From: Eubacteriaceae bacterium UBA1433
GTDB taxonomy: Bacteria > Bacillota > Clostridia > Eubacteriales > UBA1433
DNA length: 40,185 nucleotides
Assembly: GCA_002329295.1 (NCBI GenBank)
Contig: DCTT01000020.1
Coordinates: 1-40,185, forward strand
Reading direction: 5' to 3'
Position numbers and translations under genes: made by a program. The notes under the pieces are model-generated. The model was not told where the DNA came from and made no database searches. It saw nothing but the letters and a program-made list of their open reading frames with translations. Positions 16,768 through 25,213 of the stretch are shown here, piece after piece (position 1 is the first letter of the stretch; each line of letters begins with the position of its first letter).

Positions 16768-18156
16768 ATGAAAGAAACACATTTGCAACCGGAGCGTCAG
16801 ACTGTCAAATTGGGATTGTTAAAGGTAGTAAGGGATTTATTTCCCGGAGAAGTGCTGAAAACGGCTTATTCCATTGAAGACGGCGTTTATTGCCAATTGG
16901 TAAAATCCGTTTTGTCGGAGCGAGAAGTCAGGCAAATTGCCGCTTGTTTGGATAAGTGGGTTGAAGCGAATCAACCTATAGAGTTTTTATATTCCAAGGA
17001 CGGTTATTATCAATATTGCATAGGCGGCGATATTATCAAAAGCACTTACCCGGCGCTGATAGAGCCGGCGGCGGCGGATCCTTTTCGAATTGTGCCCTTT
17101 GATTCGGGATTTATTGTAGACTTTTCGGAGATAAGAAAAGAAGAAGACAGCCCGTTTATCTTGCCGCAAAAATTGGCGCAGACCTACACCAAAACCCATA
17201 ATTGGTTGGAAAATATCGGTTTGGAATTGGTGGAAGATTTGAATCGTTATATTCGCACAGGCAGAAGTTGGGAATTAATCAGCATTGCCGAAGCGCTGCA
17301 GGAAAAAGAGATTTCGGATATTTCTGATGCGATACTCAAAGAAAGGCGTGCGCTGCGTGTGATTTTGATTTCCGGTCCGTCCTCTTCAGGCAAAACCACG
17401 TTTTTAAACAGATTATCCACACAATTGCGTGTGAACGGACTGAAGCCTTTGAAGCTTTCGTTAGATGATTATTTTGTAAATCGGGATCAAACGCCGAAAG
17501 ATAAGGAAGGAAAATATGACTTTGAAAGTCTGGAAGCATTGGATTTAAAGCTGCTTCACAATCATATCAAAGCATTGATTGCCGGTGAGGCAGTAGAAAC
17601 GCCGATTTTTGATTTTATAAGCGGGCAACGTGCAGAAACAACGAAAATGATGCAGCTGCACCAGGATGAAATTTTGGTTGTGGAAGGGATTCATGCCCTT
17701 AATCCGAAGTTAATGCCTTCCGTTTATCGAAACATGTTTTTTAAAATTTATATCAGCGCTTTGTTCGGACCCAACTTGGATATGGGAAACCGTGTGTCCA
17801 CCACGGAAGTGAGGCTTTTGCGCCGCATGGTACGAGATGAACGTTGCCGGGGCGCCGCGCCGGAGCGTACCTTTGAAATGTGGCCCAGCGTGCGTCGGGG
17901 AGAGCACCGAAACGTGTTTAATTTTCAGGAAGAAGCGGATGTGATGTTTAATTCCAGCTTGCTCTATGAGATGAATGCGCTGCGGCCTTTTGCGGAAAAG
18001 ACTTTGGAAAAAGTAGACAAAAACGGTGTACACAAAGAGACACTGGAAAGACTATTGAATTTTGTGGCGTTTTTTGAACCGATTCCTACCGACAAAATTC
18101 CTTTTCACTCTATTATAAGAGAGTTTATCGGCGGCAGCATTTATTTTGACTGTTAA
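16768..18156 (+). CDS. uridine-kinase-like nucleoside kinase with N-terminal extension
   Basis: This encodes 462 residues. The C-terminal half is a phosphoribulokinase/uridine kinase fold: Walker A GPSSSGKTT at 203-211, the lid and substrate segment LSLDDYFVNRDQTPKDKEGKYDF, and a VVEGIHALNP Walker-B-like strand. The N-terminal ~190 residues resemble the threonyl-tRNA-synthetase-related region seen in clostridial proteins of about 550 residues. Here the usual leading TGS domain is absent, so the protein is shorter than its best-known relatives. It is probably cytoplasmic; nucleoside phosphorylation is likely from the fold, but the physiological substrate is not known. GGGAAAAGG lies just before the ATG. 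Confidence 0.85.
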   Translation: MKETHLQPERQTVKLGLLKVVRDLFPGEVLKTAYSIEDGVYCQLVKSVLSEREVRQIAACLDKWVEANQPIEFLYSKDGYYQYCIGGDIIKSTYPALIEPAAADPFRIVPFDSGFIVDFSEIRKEEDSPFILPQKLAQTYTKTHNWLENIGLELVEDLNRYIRTGRSWELISIAEALQEKEISDISDAILKERRALRVILISGPSSSGKTTFLNRLSTQLRVNGLKPLKLSLDDYFVNRDQTPKDKEGKYDFESLEALDLKLLHNHIKALIAGEAVETPIFDFISGQRAETTKMMQLHQDEILVVEGIHALNPKLMPSVYRNMFFKIYISALFGPNLDMGNRVSTTEVRLLRRMVRDERCRGAAPERTFEMWPSVRRGEHRNVFNFQEEADVMFNSSLLYEMNALRPFAEKTLEKVDKNGVHKETLERLLNFVAFFEPIPTDKIPFHSIIREFIGGSIYFDC

Positions 18157-18202
18157 AATAAACAGAAAATACAGTTTGATTGTTTGAGGGAGGATATCAG
18201 AA

Positions 18203-18328
18203 GTGTTGTACCATTCGACTTTGAAACAATCAAAAGCTGAATATGCAGATGTACTGTGTTGTCTGTTCAAATCGGCACGGCAGCATTTCGGACAGAAATT
18301 ATTCTATAAAAAAAGAAAAACGAAATAA
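18203..18328 (+). CDS. possible 41-residue small protein or leader peptide before cysK
   Basis: A GTG-started frame of 41 codons follows GGGAGGA with a 9-nt spacer and ends 12 nt before cysK. The product is basic (ends YKKRKTK) and contains adjacent Cys codons (VLCCLF, codons 19-20). The ribosome site is good and the spacing to cysK is operon-like, but I recognise no family and short frames occur by chance. The tandem Cys codons in front of a cysteine-biosynthesis gene invite the idea of a cysteine-sensing leader, yet I see no clear terminator/antiterminator pair between it and cysK. Confidence 0.4.
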   Translation: MLYHSTLKQSKAEYADVLCCLFKSARQHFGQKLFYKKRKTK

Positions 18329-18340
18329 AGAGGAAAGAAA

Positions 18341-19279
18341 ATGAATGTATATCGAAATATTACCGATTTAATCGGAAATACGCCGATGTTGGAGTTGGCT
18401 GCGTTGGCAAAAGAAAAAAAACTTCATGCAAACATTGTGGCGAAGCTGGAAGGATTTAACCCCGGAGGCAGTGTCAAAGACCGTGTAGGGCTTGCAATGT
18501 TGGAAGAGGCGGAAAAACAGGGATTGATTCAACCGGGCGCTGTGATTATTGAGCCTACAAGCGGCAACACGGGAATAGGACTTGCGTTGGTGGCACGAAG
18601 AAAGGGGTATCGCGCGATATTGACCATGCCGGAAACGATGAGCGTGGAAAGGCGTGTGTTGTTGGAAGCGCACGGAGCCGAAATTGTTCTTACCGAGGGA
18701 GAAAAAGGAATGAAGGGTGCCATTGAAAAGGCGCAAGCACTGGCAAAAGAAATTGACGGCAGCTATATTCCCGATCAATTCAGCAATGCGGCGAATCCTG
18801 CCATTCATAAAAAAACGACGGGCCCCGAAATATGGAGAGATATGGACGGAAAGATTGATATCTTTGTTGCCGGCGTGGGTACCGGAGGCACCTTAAGCGG
18901 AGTCGGCGAATATTTAAAAGAAAAAAATCCGCAGATCAAAATTATTGCCGTTGAACCTGCTGATTCTGCGGTGCTGTCGAAAGGAGAAGCGGGAGTGCAT
19001 AAACTGCAGGGGATCGGGGCGGGCTTTGTTCCCGATACGTTGAATGTAGGCATATATGATGAAGTGGTTGCTGTCAAAACAGAGGATGCCTTTGAAGCTG
19101 CGCGAAGTGTGGCAAAAAAAGAAGCGCTGTTGGTGGGGATTTCAGCAGGGGCGGCTCTTTGGGCGGCCCTTGAAGAAGCACGAAAAAAAGAAAATGAAAA
19201 CAAAAATATTGTAGTGCTGTTTCCCGACAGCGGAGAGAGATATCTTTCAACGGAGCTGTTTAAAAAGACAGGTTTCTAA
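18341..19279 (+). CDS. cysK: cysteine synthase A (O-acetylserine sulfhydrylase)
   Basis: This encodes 312 residues, the normal length. It makes L-cysteine from O-acetylserine and sulfide with PLP. Visible are PGGSVKDR with the PLP lysine K46, the substrate loop TSGNTG, the phosphate-binding loop GTGGTLSGVG, and GISAGAA near the C-terminus. TSGNTG and the overall pattern favour CysK over cystathionine beta-synthase or CysM. A GAGGAAAG site precedes the ATG. No serine acetyltransferase gene (cysE) is adjacent. Confidence 0.95.
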   Translation: MNVYRNITDLIGNTPMLELAALAKEKKLHANIVAKLEGFNPGGSVKDRVGLAMLEEAEKQGLIQPGAVIIEPTSGNTGIGLALVARRKGYRAILTMPETMSVERRVLLEAHGAEIVLTEGEKGMKGAIEKAQALAKEIDGSYIPDQFSNAANPAIHKKTTGPEIWRDMDGKIDIFVAGVGTGGTLSGVGEYLKEKNPQIKIIAVEPADSAVLSKGEAGVHKLQGIGAGFVPDTLNVGIYDEVVAVKTEDAFEAARSVAKKEALLVGISAGAALWAALEEARKKENENKNIVVLFPDSGERYLSTELFKKTGF

Positions 19280-19319
19280 AGAAAACCCAACCGATTGTGA
19301 GAAGGATTGAGCAGACAAC

Positions 19320-19937
19320 ATGAAAATTGATCATTTGGAGCGATTTCAAATCAAAGAAAAATAAACCGGCCATCTCTTTTGCGGATGCAATCAAGAGTGG
19401 TATTTTGGGGCGCGACAGCGTCGCTCGGGGTGTGGGCCCACGGTATTTTCAAATATATTGCTCTATCTTTTTCATGAGGTGTATGCCAAAAATGCCTGTG
19501 TATATAAAGAAGATGCGTTGGCGCTGATGGAGGAGGTTTGGCAATATATTACGCCGACGCTGCTGGGGGTGTATTCTACGGATATTTTTATCAGAGGGGC
19601 CTTGGAGTATGGACAGGAAAAGGGAATGGACTATGAATATGCGCTGTTGGGTATCAGCGGAGAAAATTCTTGCAAACCTGCGCTGGAAGAAACGGTTCGG
19701 TTTGTCAAAATCGGATTGGCGAGAGGGGTACCGGTGGCGTTTTTGAATTTGTGCAGCGGCAGGGCAAAAAATATGGACCGATGGCATTGGATGACGGTGA
19801 TATCGCTGGAAGAAGACAGGGACGCTGACGGAATCAAAATGGGGATTTTGGACAACGGAGAAAAAAAAGAAACCGACTTAAAAGTGTGGCATGACACAAC
19901 CTCCATGGGGGGCGGATTTGTGTATTTTGTTCGATAG
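19320..19937 (+). pseudogene. C39-like / papain-like cysteine peptidase gene with nonsense codon 15
   Basis: In one frame from the ATG at 19320 the translation is MKIDHLERFQIKEK, a TAA stop (19362-19364), then TGHLFCGCNQEWYFGARQ, RRSGCGPTVFSNILLYL and on to the stop at 19935-19937. CGPT with the Cys is the usual nucleophile motif of C39-like peptidases; DRWHWMTVI supplies the His and ILDNG a candidate Asp. Full length would be 205 residues. No ATG, GTG or TTG follows the stop until TTG 19458, which lies beyond the catalytic Cys, so a downstream restart would be inactive. A single G-to-T change of a GAA codon would explain the stop. I therefore call it a recent pseudogene, unless the stop is read through. 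No signal peptide is present. Confidence 0.7.
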
Positions 19938-20578
19938 GCAATGACAGAAAAAACATGGAAATTCGCTATAATTTAAAAAGAGAAGTGATGTATAAAAAAA
20001 TGCAATGCTTGAGGAAGGCGTGACAGCTATTTTCTTTAGTGTTTTATCTATATCAAATATCGTAACAGCCGATGCCGCTATATGCATCGGCTGCTGCCTT
20101 CTGTGGGTGCAGGGAGTGTTATTGTTTTTTTGGCAGTCCATGCGCTTTTTTTGTGAAGATATTGGTCGTTATTGATTCTTGTTTTTGGGGAGTTGCACTG
20201 CGAGTTGCTTGTTTGAAGAGATGTAATTGATAGGGTCGGAAATGGTACTTCGCTCGGTTTTGAAAAATGGAGCAGAGGCAGCAAAGAGTAGCGGGAATGG
20301 GGTGAGATATTTTTTGCTCTTTGATATTATTCCAGCTGTTGCGGCGGAGTGTTTTGTTTTGGCAAAGAGGAAAAGCCGACTTAAAACGGGTGGTTTTCGG
20401 AACACGGTGACAGAAGAATATTTGATGGCACAGAATAAAAATTGACTGTAATTTTCTGAAAAAGTACAAAAACATAGATTTGTTTCATAAAACGGTGTAT
20501 ACTAATCTTAATACAAGCTTAAGTCGGCGGCGTGGGTTGCATAGCGGATGGAAATACAGATTTGGTTGAGGGATGAGA
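19938..20578. other. 640-bp gap without a convincing gene; one hairpin
   Basis: A TATAAT lies at 19967-19972. A 10-bp perfect hairpin CAGCCGATGC, 8-nt loop, GCATCGGCTG lies at 20066-20093 with no T run behind it. A 72-codon plus-strand frame at 20227-20445 lacks a ribosome site and any family look. Upstream of degV, TATACT at 20508-20513 with a preceding TG may be its extended -10. The middle of the gap may hold decayed or repeat sequence. Confidence 0.5.
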
Positions 20579-21409
20579 ATGAAACAATGGATTATTGCAG
20601 ACAGTTGTTGTGATTTGAAAAAAGAGCTGAGAGACAGACTTGGTGCGATAACGGTTCCGTTGAGTATTACCATAGGGGAGAAGACTTTTATTGATGATGA
20701 AAAACTGAATATGAAGACTTTTATGAAGACGATGCAGTCGTATACGGGGCAGATTTTGTCATCATGTCCTTCGCCTGCGGATTATCGTGATGCCTTTTTG
20801 AAAGCGCGTGAGGGATTTGTCGTAACATTGTCCAAACATGTTTCAGGGTCTTATCAAAGTGCACTGCATGGTAAAAAGATGGCTGAAGAACAAGGCGCCC
20901 GCATTCATGTATTTGATTCAAAGAGCGCTTCTGCAGGAGAAGTATTGATAGCGTTAAAAATCAGAAAACTGATAGAGCAGGGGCAGCCGCGGGAATATAT
21001 TATCGAAAAAATAGAAGATTTTATCAAAAAAATGAAAACATATTCTATATTAGAAAAAATTGATCACTTGGTTCGAAACGGCAGATTACATAAAATTACC
21101 GGAAAAGTGATTTCCATATTGAATATTTATCCGATTTTGGGTTCAGACGGAGACGGCAATATTGCGCATTTTTCCAGTGCCAGGGGAAAAAAACAAGCGA
21201 TTTCAAAATTGATTGACTTGGTTGGCAAAAGCGAACGGCCCACCAAAGGACAAGAGTTGGTGATTACGCATTGCAACAATATTGATTTGGCGGAGCAGAT
21301 AAAAAAACGCATTGTCGATAGCTTTGAATTTGCGGAAATTCTCATTGTGCCCACAAGGGGAATCAGTTCGATGTATGCCAATGAAGGTGGCATTGTCCTT
21401 GCATTTTAA
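20579..21409 (+). CDS. DegV family fatty-acid-binding protein
   Basis: This encodes 276 residues. The N-terminal signature WIIADSCCDL, the SGSYQSA-type motif (KHVSGSYQSAL), and the C-terminal GISSMYANEGG loop identify DegV. These proteins bind a fatty acid; FakB members hand it to the kinase FakA for phosphorylation. No fakA-like gene is nearby, so the role here is uncertain. I chose the ATG at 20579 because GAGGG lies 6 nt upstream; the ATG at 20573 overlaps that site. Confidence 0.92.
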   Translation: MKQWIIADSCCDLKKELRDRLGAITVPLSITIGEKTFIDDEKLNMKTFMKTMQSYTGQILSSCPSPADYRDAFLKAREGFVVTLSKHVSGSYQSALHGKKMAEEQGARIHVFDSKSASAGEVLIALKIRKLIEQGQPREYIIEKIEDFIKKMKTYSILEKIDHLVRNGRLHKITGKVISILNIYPILGSDGDGNIAHFSSARGKKQAISKLIDLVGKSERPTKGQELVITHCNNIDLAEQIKKRIVDSFEFAEILIVPTRGISSMYANEGGIVLAF

Positions 21410-21494
21410 AAAAATATTTTATAAAAAACGATACGCTCTTGCAATCAGTTGCGAGGGCGTATTGGTTTTTTTGCAGGTGCGAGGGAAGGAAAAA

Positions 21495-22211
21495 TCAGAG
21501 GATTTTTCCTTCCACAGAAAGGGTAACTACTTTTAACGGAATGATTTTGCCGCTGTTGAGCAGTGCGGTTTTGGCTGCGTTTTCAAGACCGCTGCAGCAG
21601 GGCACTTCCATGCGCACGACGGTAAGGTTCTTGATGTTGTTGCCGTTTAAAATAGCGGTAAGTTTTTCGGAATAATCTTCTTCATCGAGCTTGGGACAGC
21701 CGATAATGGTTACGTTGTTTTTCATAAAGTCTTCGTGAAAATTGCCGTAAGCAAAGGCGCTGCAGTCCGCTGCAATCAGCAAGGAGGCGTTGTCAAAGTA
21801 AGGTGCGTTGACGGGGACGAGTTTCATTTGAACAGGCCATTGCTGCAACTGTGATAAAACGTTTGGCGCTTCGACAGAAGAGGGAGTTTTGTCGGAGGCA
21901 GAGGCGCTTTTTTTCAGCGCTCTTGCCTGAGAGCCCGGGCAGCCGCAGGCTAAGGTGTTTTCGTGTGCTTTGCTTGCTGCTTTATGTTCTTGTGCGGCGG
22001 TTTTGTTATATGCGGCAGCTTCACGCTGTTCAAAACGGATGGCGCTGGTGGGGCACACGGGCAGACAGTTTCCCAGTCCGTCGCAATAATCGTCTCTCAA
22101 AAGCTGCGCTTTGCCGTTAACAAGACCGATAGCGCCTTCTTGGCAGGCCTTTGCACACAATCCGCATCCGACACATTTTTCTTGATCAATGGTAATTATT
22201 TTTCGAATCAT
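21495..22211 (-). CDS. 4Fe-4S dicluster ferredoxin-domain protein with C-terminal Cys-rich domain
   Basis: This encodes 238 residues. Two ferredoxin motifs fill residues 1-60: C-V-G-C-G-L-C-x3-C and a second cluster CDGLGNCLPVCP. A linker (about 60-120) contains a CGCPG motif. The C-terminal half has IAADCSAFAYGNFH, IIGCPKLDE and PCCSGLE, a pattern seen in Firmicute proteins encoded beside Fnr-like regulators or hybrid-cluster proteins. It is presumably a cytoplasmic electron carrier or Fe-S sensor; its partner is unknown. I used the ATG at 22209-22211 because the first in-frame ATG (22220) abuts the ribosome site AGAGG. It is transcribed divergently from the Crp/Fnr-type gene. Confidence 0.88.
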   Translation of the reverse strand: MIRKIITIDQEKCVGCGLCAKACQEGAIGLVNGKAQLLRDDYCDGLGNCLPVCPTSAIRFEQREAAAYNKTAAQEHKAASKAHENTLACGCPGSQARALKKSASASDKTPSSVEAPNVLSQLQQWPVQMKLVPVNAPYFDNASLLIAADCSAFAYGNFHEDFMKNNVTIIGCPKLDEEDYSEKLTAILNGNNIKNLTVVRMEVPCCSGLENAAKTALLNSGKIIPLKVVTLSVEGKIL

Positions 22212-22276
22212 TATATTCATTCCTCTTTTCTATTGGATCATAGCAACAGTATAGTTGGTTTGAAAAATCAATTCTA

Positions 22277-22288
22277 TTGCATTTGCAA
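22277..22288. promoter_or_regulatory. palindromic operator candidate, site 1
   Basis: TTGCATTTGCAA in the divergent intergenic region, within the extended context TATTGCATTTGCAACAAA. It matches site 2 at all but one position of an 18-bp window. Its place suits control of the minus-strand ferredoxin gene. Confidence 0.6.
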
Positions 22289-22336
22289 CAAAATATTCTT
22301 TATTTAAAAGAATCAAACAAAAGAGCTGTTTGCATT

Positions 22337-22366
22337 TTGACATCGGGAAGAGTAAAATGATTATAT
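22337..22366 (+). promoter_or_regulatory. promoter of the Crp/Fnr-purine operon
   Basis: TTGACA (22337-22342), an 18-bp spacer, and TTATAT (22361-22366). Operator candidate site 2 starts at the last base of the -10 box. Confidence 0.6.
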
Positions 22367-22377
22367 TGCAATTGCAA
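22366..22377. promoter_or_regulatory. palindromic operator candidate, site 2
   Basis: TTGCAATTGCAA is a perfect 12-bp palindrome that touches the -10 box and lies next to the ribosome site of the Crp/Fnr-type gene. Binding here would repress the operon. With site 1 it forms a pair about 89 bp apart, consistent with autoregulation by the neighbouring regulator. Confidence 0.6.
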
Positions 22378-22390
22378 CAAAGGAAAAAAT

Positions 22391-23070
22391 ATGGAAACCA
22401 GTCAACATTCTCTGAAAAAAAGTGAATTGTTTCACAATATCAATCTCGATGAAACAGAAGCGATTGTCGCTTGTTTGTGTGCCACAGAAAAAAATACGGC
22501 AGAGAAAACGATATTATTGAAATGGGAAGCTCTGTGGACTCGGCAGGCATTTTAACAAAAGGCACAGCGCAAGTTGTTCACAGGGATGCAGCGGGCAATC
22601 GAATGATTTTGTCAGAAATAAAAGAAGGGGATTTGTTTGCCGAAGCTTTTGCCGCAATAAAGTGTCAAAGTATTCCCGTGGGAGTCGTGGCGCTGACAAA
22701 TTGTACGGTAGTTTGGTTTGCGGTGGGAAATATTTTGGGCGTATGCAAAAATCAATGCAGTTTTCATAAGACGTTGAGTTCGAATTTTGCTCGAATCATT
22801 GCGCAGAAAAACATTCTTTTAAACGAAAAGGTTCGACTGCTTTCCTGCAAAACCACCAAGGAAAAACTGTGCATGTTTTTATCAAATTATGCGAAAAAAA
22901 CAGGTCAACTCTCTTTTCACATCGATTTTTCACGGGATGAACTGGCGGATTTTTTGTCCGTGAATCGCAGCGCGATGTCCAGAGAATTGAGTCGCTTGCA
23001 GCAAGAAGGAAAAATTCAATATAAAAAAAAACGATTTTCAATTGAATCCGGAAGAATTTGCTATCTATGA
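22391..23070 (+). CDS. Crp/Fnr family transcriptional regulator, with a -1 frame discontinuity
   Basis: The ATG at 22391 has AAAGGA upstream and opens a normal family N-terminus (KKSELFHNINLDETEAIVACL). That frame stops about 54 codons on. The cyclic-nucleotide-binding-like beta barrel (GILTKGTAQVVHRDAAGNRM) and the C-terminal winged helix (FSRDELADFLSVNRSAMSRE) continue in the -1 frame. The switch point is an A7 run at 22488-22494, read GAA AAA AAT in the first frame; one extra A would join the two parts smoothly into about 226 residues. Several Cys residues occur (for example CHF-type positions are absent, but C in KNQC and LSC), so redox or Fe-S sensing is possible but unproven. It leads an apparent operon with MTA/SAH deaminase, 9 nt downstream. 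Confidence 0.85.
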
Positions 23071-23079
23071 GGGAAAGAC

Positions 23080-24369
23080 ATGTTACTGAAAAATATTGAT
23101 TTATTGGATGAGGCGTTTGTCCATCACAAAAACTGTTATGTGGGCATTGAAGGCAAACGGATTGACTATGTGGGAAAGCAGCCGCCGAAAAAGCAATATG
23201 GGCGCGTATATGACGGAACGAACAAAGTGTTGTTGCCCGGATTGGTTAACGCACATTCGCATGCATCGATGACGCTGCTCAGAGGCTATGCGGAAAATTT
23301 AAAACTGCAGGATTGGCTGCATCAAAAAATATTTCCCTTTGAAGACAAAATGCAAGGAGAAGATATTTATAATGGTGCCATGCTGGCCTTTGCCGAGATG
23401 ATTCGATTTGGCACCGTTTCCGTAACGGATATGTATTTTATCGGAGAACACATGGCAAGAGCTGTGTTGGATGCAGGAATTAAATGCAATTTCAGTGTAG
23501 GGCTCACTTGTTTTGAGGACAAAGATTTGCATCAGCTGCCGATTTATCAAGAAAATCTATTTTTGCTTGAAAATTATCATAACGTCAATGACGGGCAATT
23601 AAAAATAGATTTGTCCATCCATGGCGAATATACCTCCAACCCCAAAATTGTTCAGCAAACGGTTGAATTTGGCGAAGGGAAAGGGTTGAATATGCACATT
23701 CATCTGTCCGAAACCAAAACGGAGCATGAACAGTGCAAAGAAAGAAACAAAAAAACGCCGACGGAATACTTTTACGCACTGAAGCTTTTTGATATGCCTA
23801 CCACGGCCGCTCATTGTGTTTGGCTGGAGGGAGAAGATTTTGATATTTTAAAAGAGTCCGATGTAACGGTGGCTTGCTGCCCTATCAGCAATTTCAAGTT
23901 AGGCAGCGGCTTTTGCAATGTTCCCAAACTGATTAGTGAAGGTGTAAAGATTGCCTTGGGCACAGACAGTGCCGCAAGCAACAACAATTTGAATTTGTTT
24001 GAGGAGATGAAGGGGTTTTGTACAGTGTATAATGCCGCCTATGACGATGTGCTGACGATCAAGCCGATTCATGCGTTAAAGGCGGCGACAGCAGGAGGGT
24101 TTGCGGCTCAAGGGCGCAATGATTGCGGGAAGATTTGCGTGGGGGCTCGCGCAGACTTCATTGTTCTTGATTTGCAAAAACCCTGGATGCAGCCTTGTCA
24201 TCATCTGCAAAACAATTTGGTATATTCAACGCAGGGCAGTGACGTAGTTTTAACGGTGGTGGACGGAAAAGTGCTTTATGAAGAGGGCGAATATACGACG
24301 ATAGATATTGAAAAAGTTATTTATAACGCAAACAAGAGCACACAAAAAATCATCAATCAACTAAGATAG
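23080..24369 (+). CDS. mtaD: 5-methylthioadenosine / S-adenosylhomocysteine deaminase
   Basis: This encodes 429 residues of the amidohydrolase superfamily (ATZ/TRZ type). The metal ligands H59-x-H61 lie in NAHSHASMTLLRG; a further His lies in SIHGEYTS, another in TAAHCVWL, and the metal Asp in LGTDSAASNN. HLSETKTEH carries residues typical of this group. It would deaminate methylthioadenosine or S-adenosylhomocysteine to the inosine forms, releasing ammonia. The ATG at 23080 follows AGGGAAAG. Genes before and after are within 20 nt and on the same strand; the next encodes purine nucleoside phosphorylase, the logical next step. Confidence 0.9.
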   Translation: MLLKNIDLLDEAFVHHKNCYVGIEGKRIDYVGKQPPKKQYGRVYDGTNKVLLPGLVNAHSHASMTLLRGYAENLKLQDWLHQKIFPFEDKMQGEDIYNGAMLAFAEMIRFGTVSVTDMYFIGEHMARAVLDAGIKCNFSVGLTCFEDKDLHQLPIYQENLFLLENYHNVNDGQLKIDLSIHGEYTSNPKIVQQTVEFGEGKGLNMHIHLSETKTEHEQCKERNKKTPTEYFYALKLFDMPTTAAHCVWLEGEDFDILKESDVTVACCPISNFKLGSGFCNVPKLISEGVKIALGTDSAASNNNLNLFEEMKGFCTVYNAAYDDVLTIKPIHALKAATAGGFAAQGRNDCGKICVGARADFIVLDLQKPWMQPCHHLQNNLVYSTQGSDVVLTVVDGKVLYEEGEYTTIDIEKVIYNANKSTQKIINQLR

Positions 24370-24388
24370 AAAAAGGCAGGAAAGAGCA

Positions 24389-25192
24389 ATGTTTCAAGAA
24401 TCGGCAAACTATTTAAAAAGCAAAGTAAATCGATCTTCGGGCATCGCAATCATTTTGGGTTCCGGACTGGGAGAACTGGCGCAAAAGGTTGAAAATCCTG
24501 TATATATCAATTATCAGGAAATTCCGCACTTTAAAACTTCTACGGCGCCGGATCACAAAGGCCGATTTGTCTTCGGCAGCTTTGGAGGCAAAGAGGTCGT
24601 GTTTATGCAGGGAAGATTGCATTATTATGAAGGATACAGCCTGCAGGAAGTAACCTTTCCGATAAGGGTACTCAAAGAAATCGGCGTAAAAACATTGATC
24701 GTGACCAATGCGGCAGGGGGCATCAATAAAACCTTTGCAGCGGGAGACATTATGCTGATTGAAGATCACATCAATCTGTTGGGAACCAGTCCGCTGATCG
24801 GGCCGAATATTGCTTCTCACGGAGAACGGTTTTTTGATATGACCTACGCCTACACACCCAGGCTGCAAAAAATTGCCAAAGAAAGTGCGGCGCAAATCGG
24901 TCTACCGTTGCAAAAGGGTGTCTATATCGCCTGCACGGGACCAAGTTTTGAAACGCCGGCGGAAATACGTGCTTTTCGCCTCTGGGGAGCGGATGCTGTG
25001 GGTATGTCCACGGTGCCGGAAGTGATTGTTGCGGTGCATTGCGGCATGGAAGTGTTGGGTCTGTCGCTTATTACCAATGCTGCGGCAGGGGTGCTGGGCA
25101 CACCGCTTTGCGGGCAAAAAGTGATAGAAACCGCACAAAAAAAGGGACGGGAATTTGAAGCGTTGATTGAACGCATTGTCGAACAGATATAA
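24389..25192 (+). CDS. punA: purine nucleoside phosphorylase (type I trimeric)
   Basis: This encodes 267 residues, normal for trimeric PNP. Motifs are the phosphate loop GSGLGEL, the DHKGRFVFG and QGRLHYYEGY segments, TNAAGG, GPSFETPAE (base-binding Glu) and GMSTVPEVI. LITN carries the Asn that in the family selects 6-oxopurines such as hypoxanthine; MTA phosphorylases have Asp there. This agrees with the order of the pathway, deaminase first and then cleavage of an inosine-type nucleoside. AGGAAAGAG lies before the ATG. Confidence 0.93.
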   Translation: MFQESANYLKSKVNRSSGIAIILGSGLGELAQKVENPVYINYQEIPHFKTSTAPDHKGRFVFGSFGGKEVVFMQGRLHYYEGYSLQEVTFPIRVLKEIGVKTLIVTNAAGGINKTFAAGDIMLIEDHINLLGTSPLIGPNIASHGERFFDMTYAYTPRLQKIAKESAAQIGLPLQKGVYIACTGPSFETPAEIRAFRLWGADAVGMSTVPEVIVAVHCGMEVLGLSLITNAAAGVLGTPLCGQKVIETAQKKGREFEALIERIVEQI

Positions 25193-25213
25193 AATACATC
25201 GAGTGCAACAAAA

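Noticed and set aside
20227..20445. 72-residue plus-strand frame
   Set aside because: No ribosome site, no recognisable family, and it lies in a stretch without gene signals.
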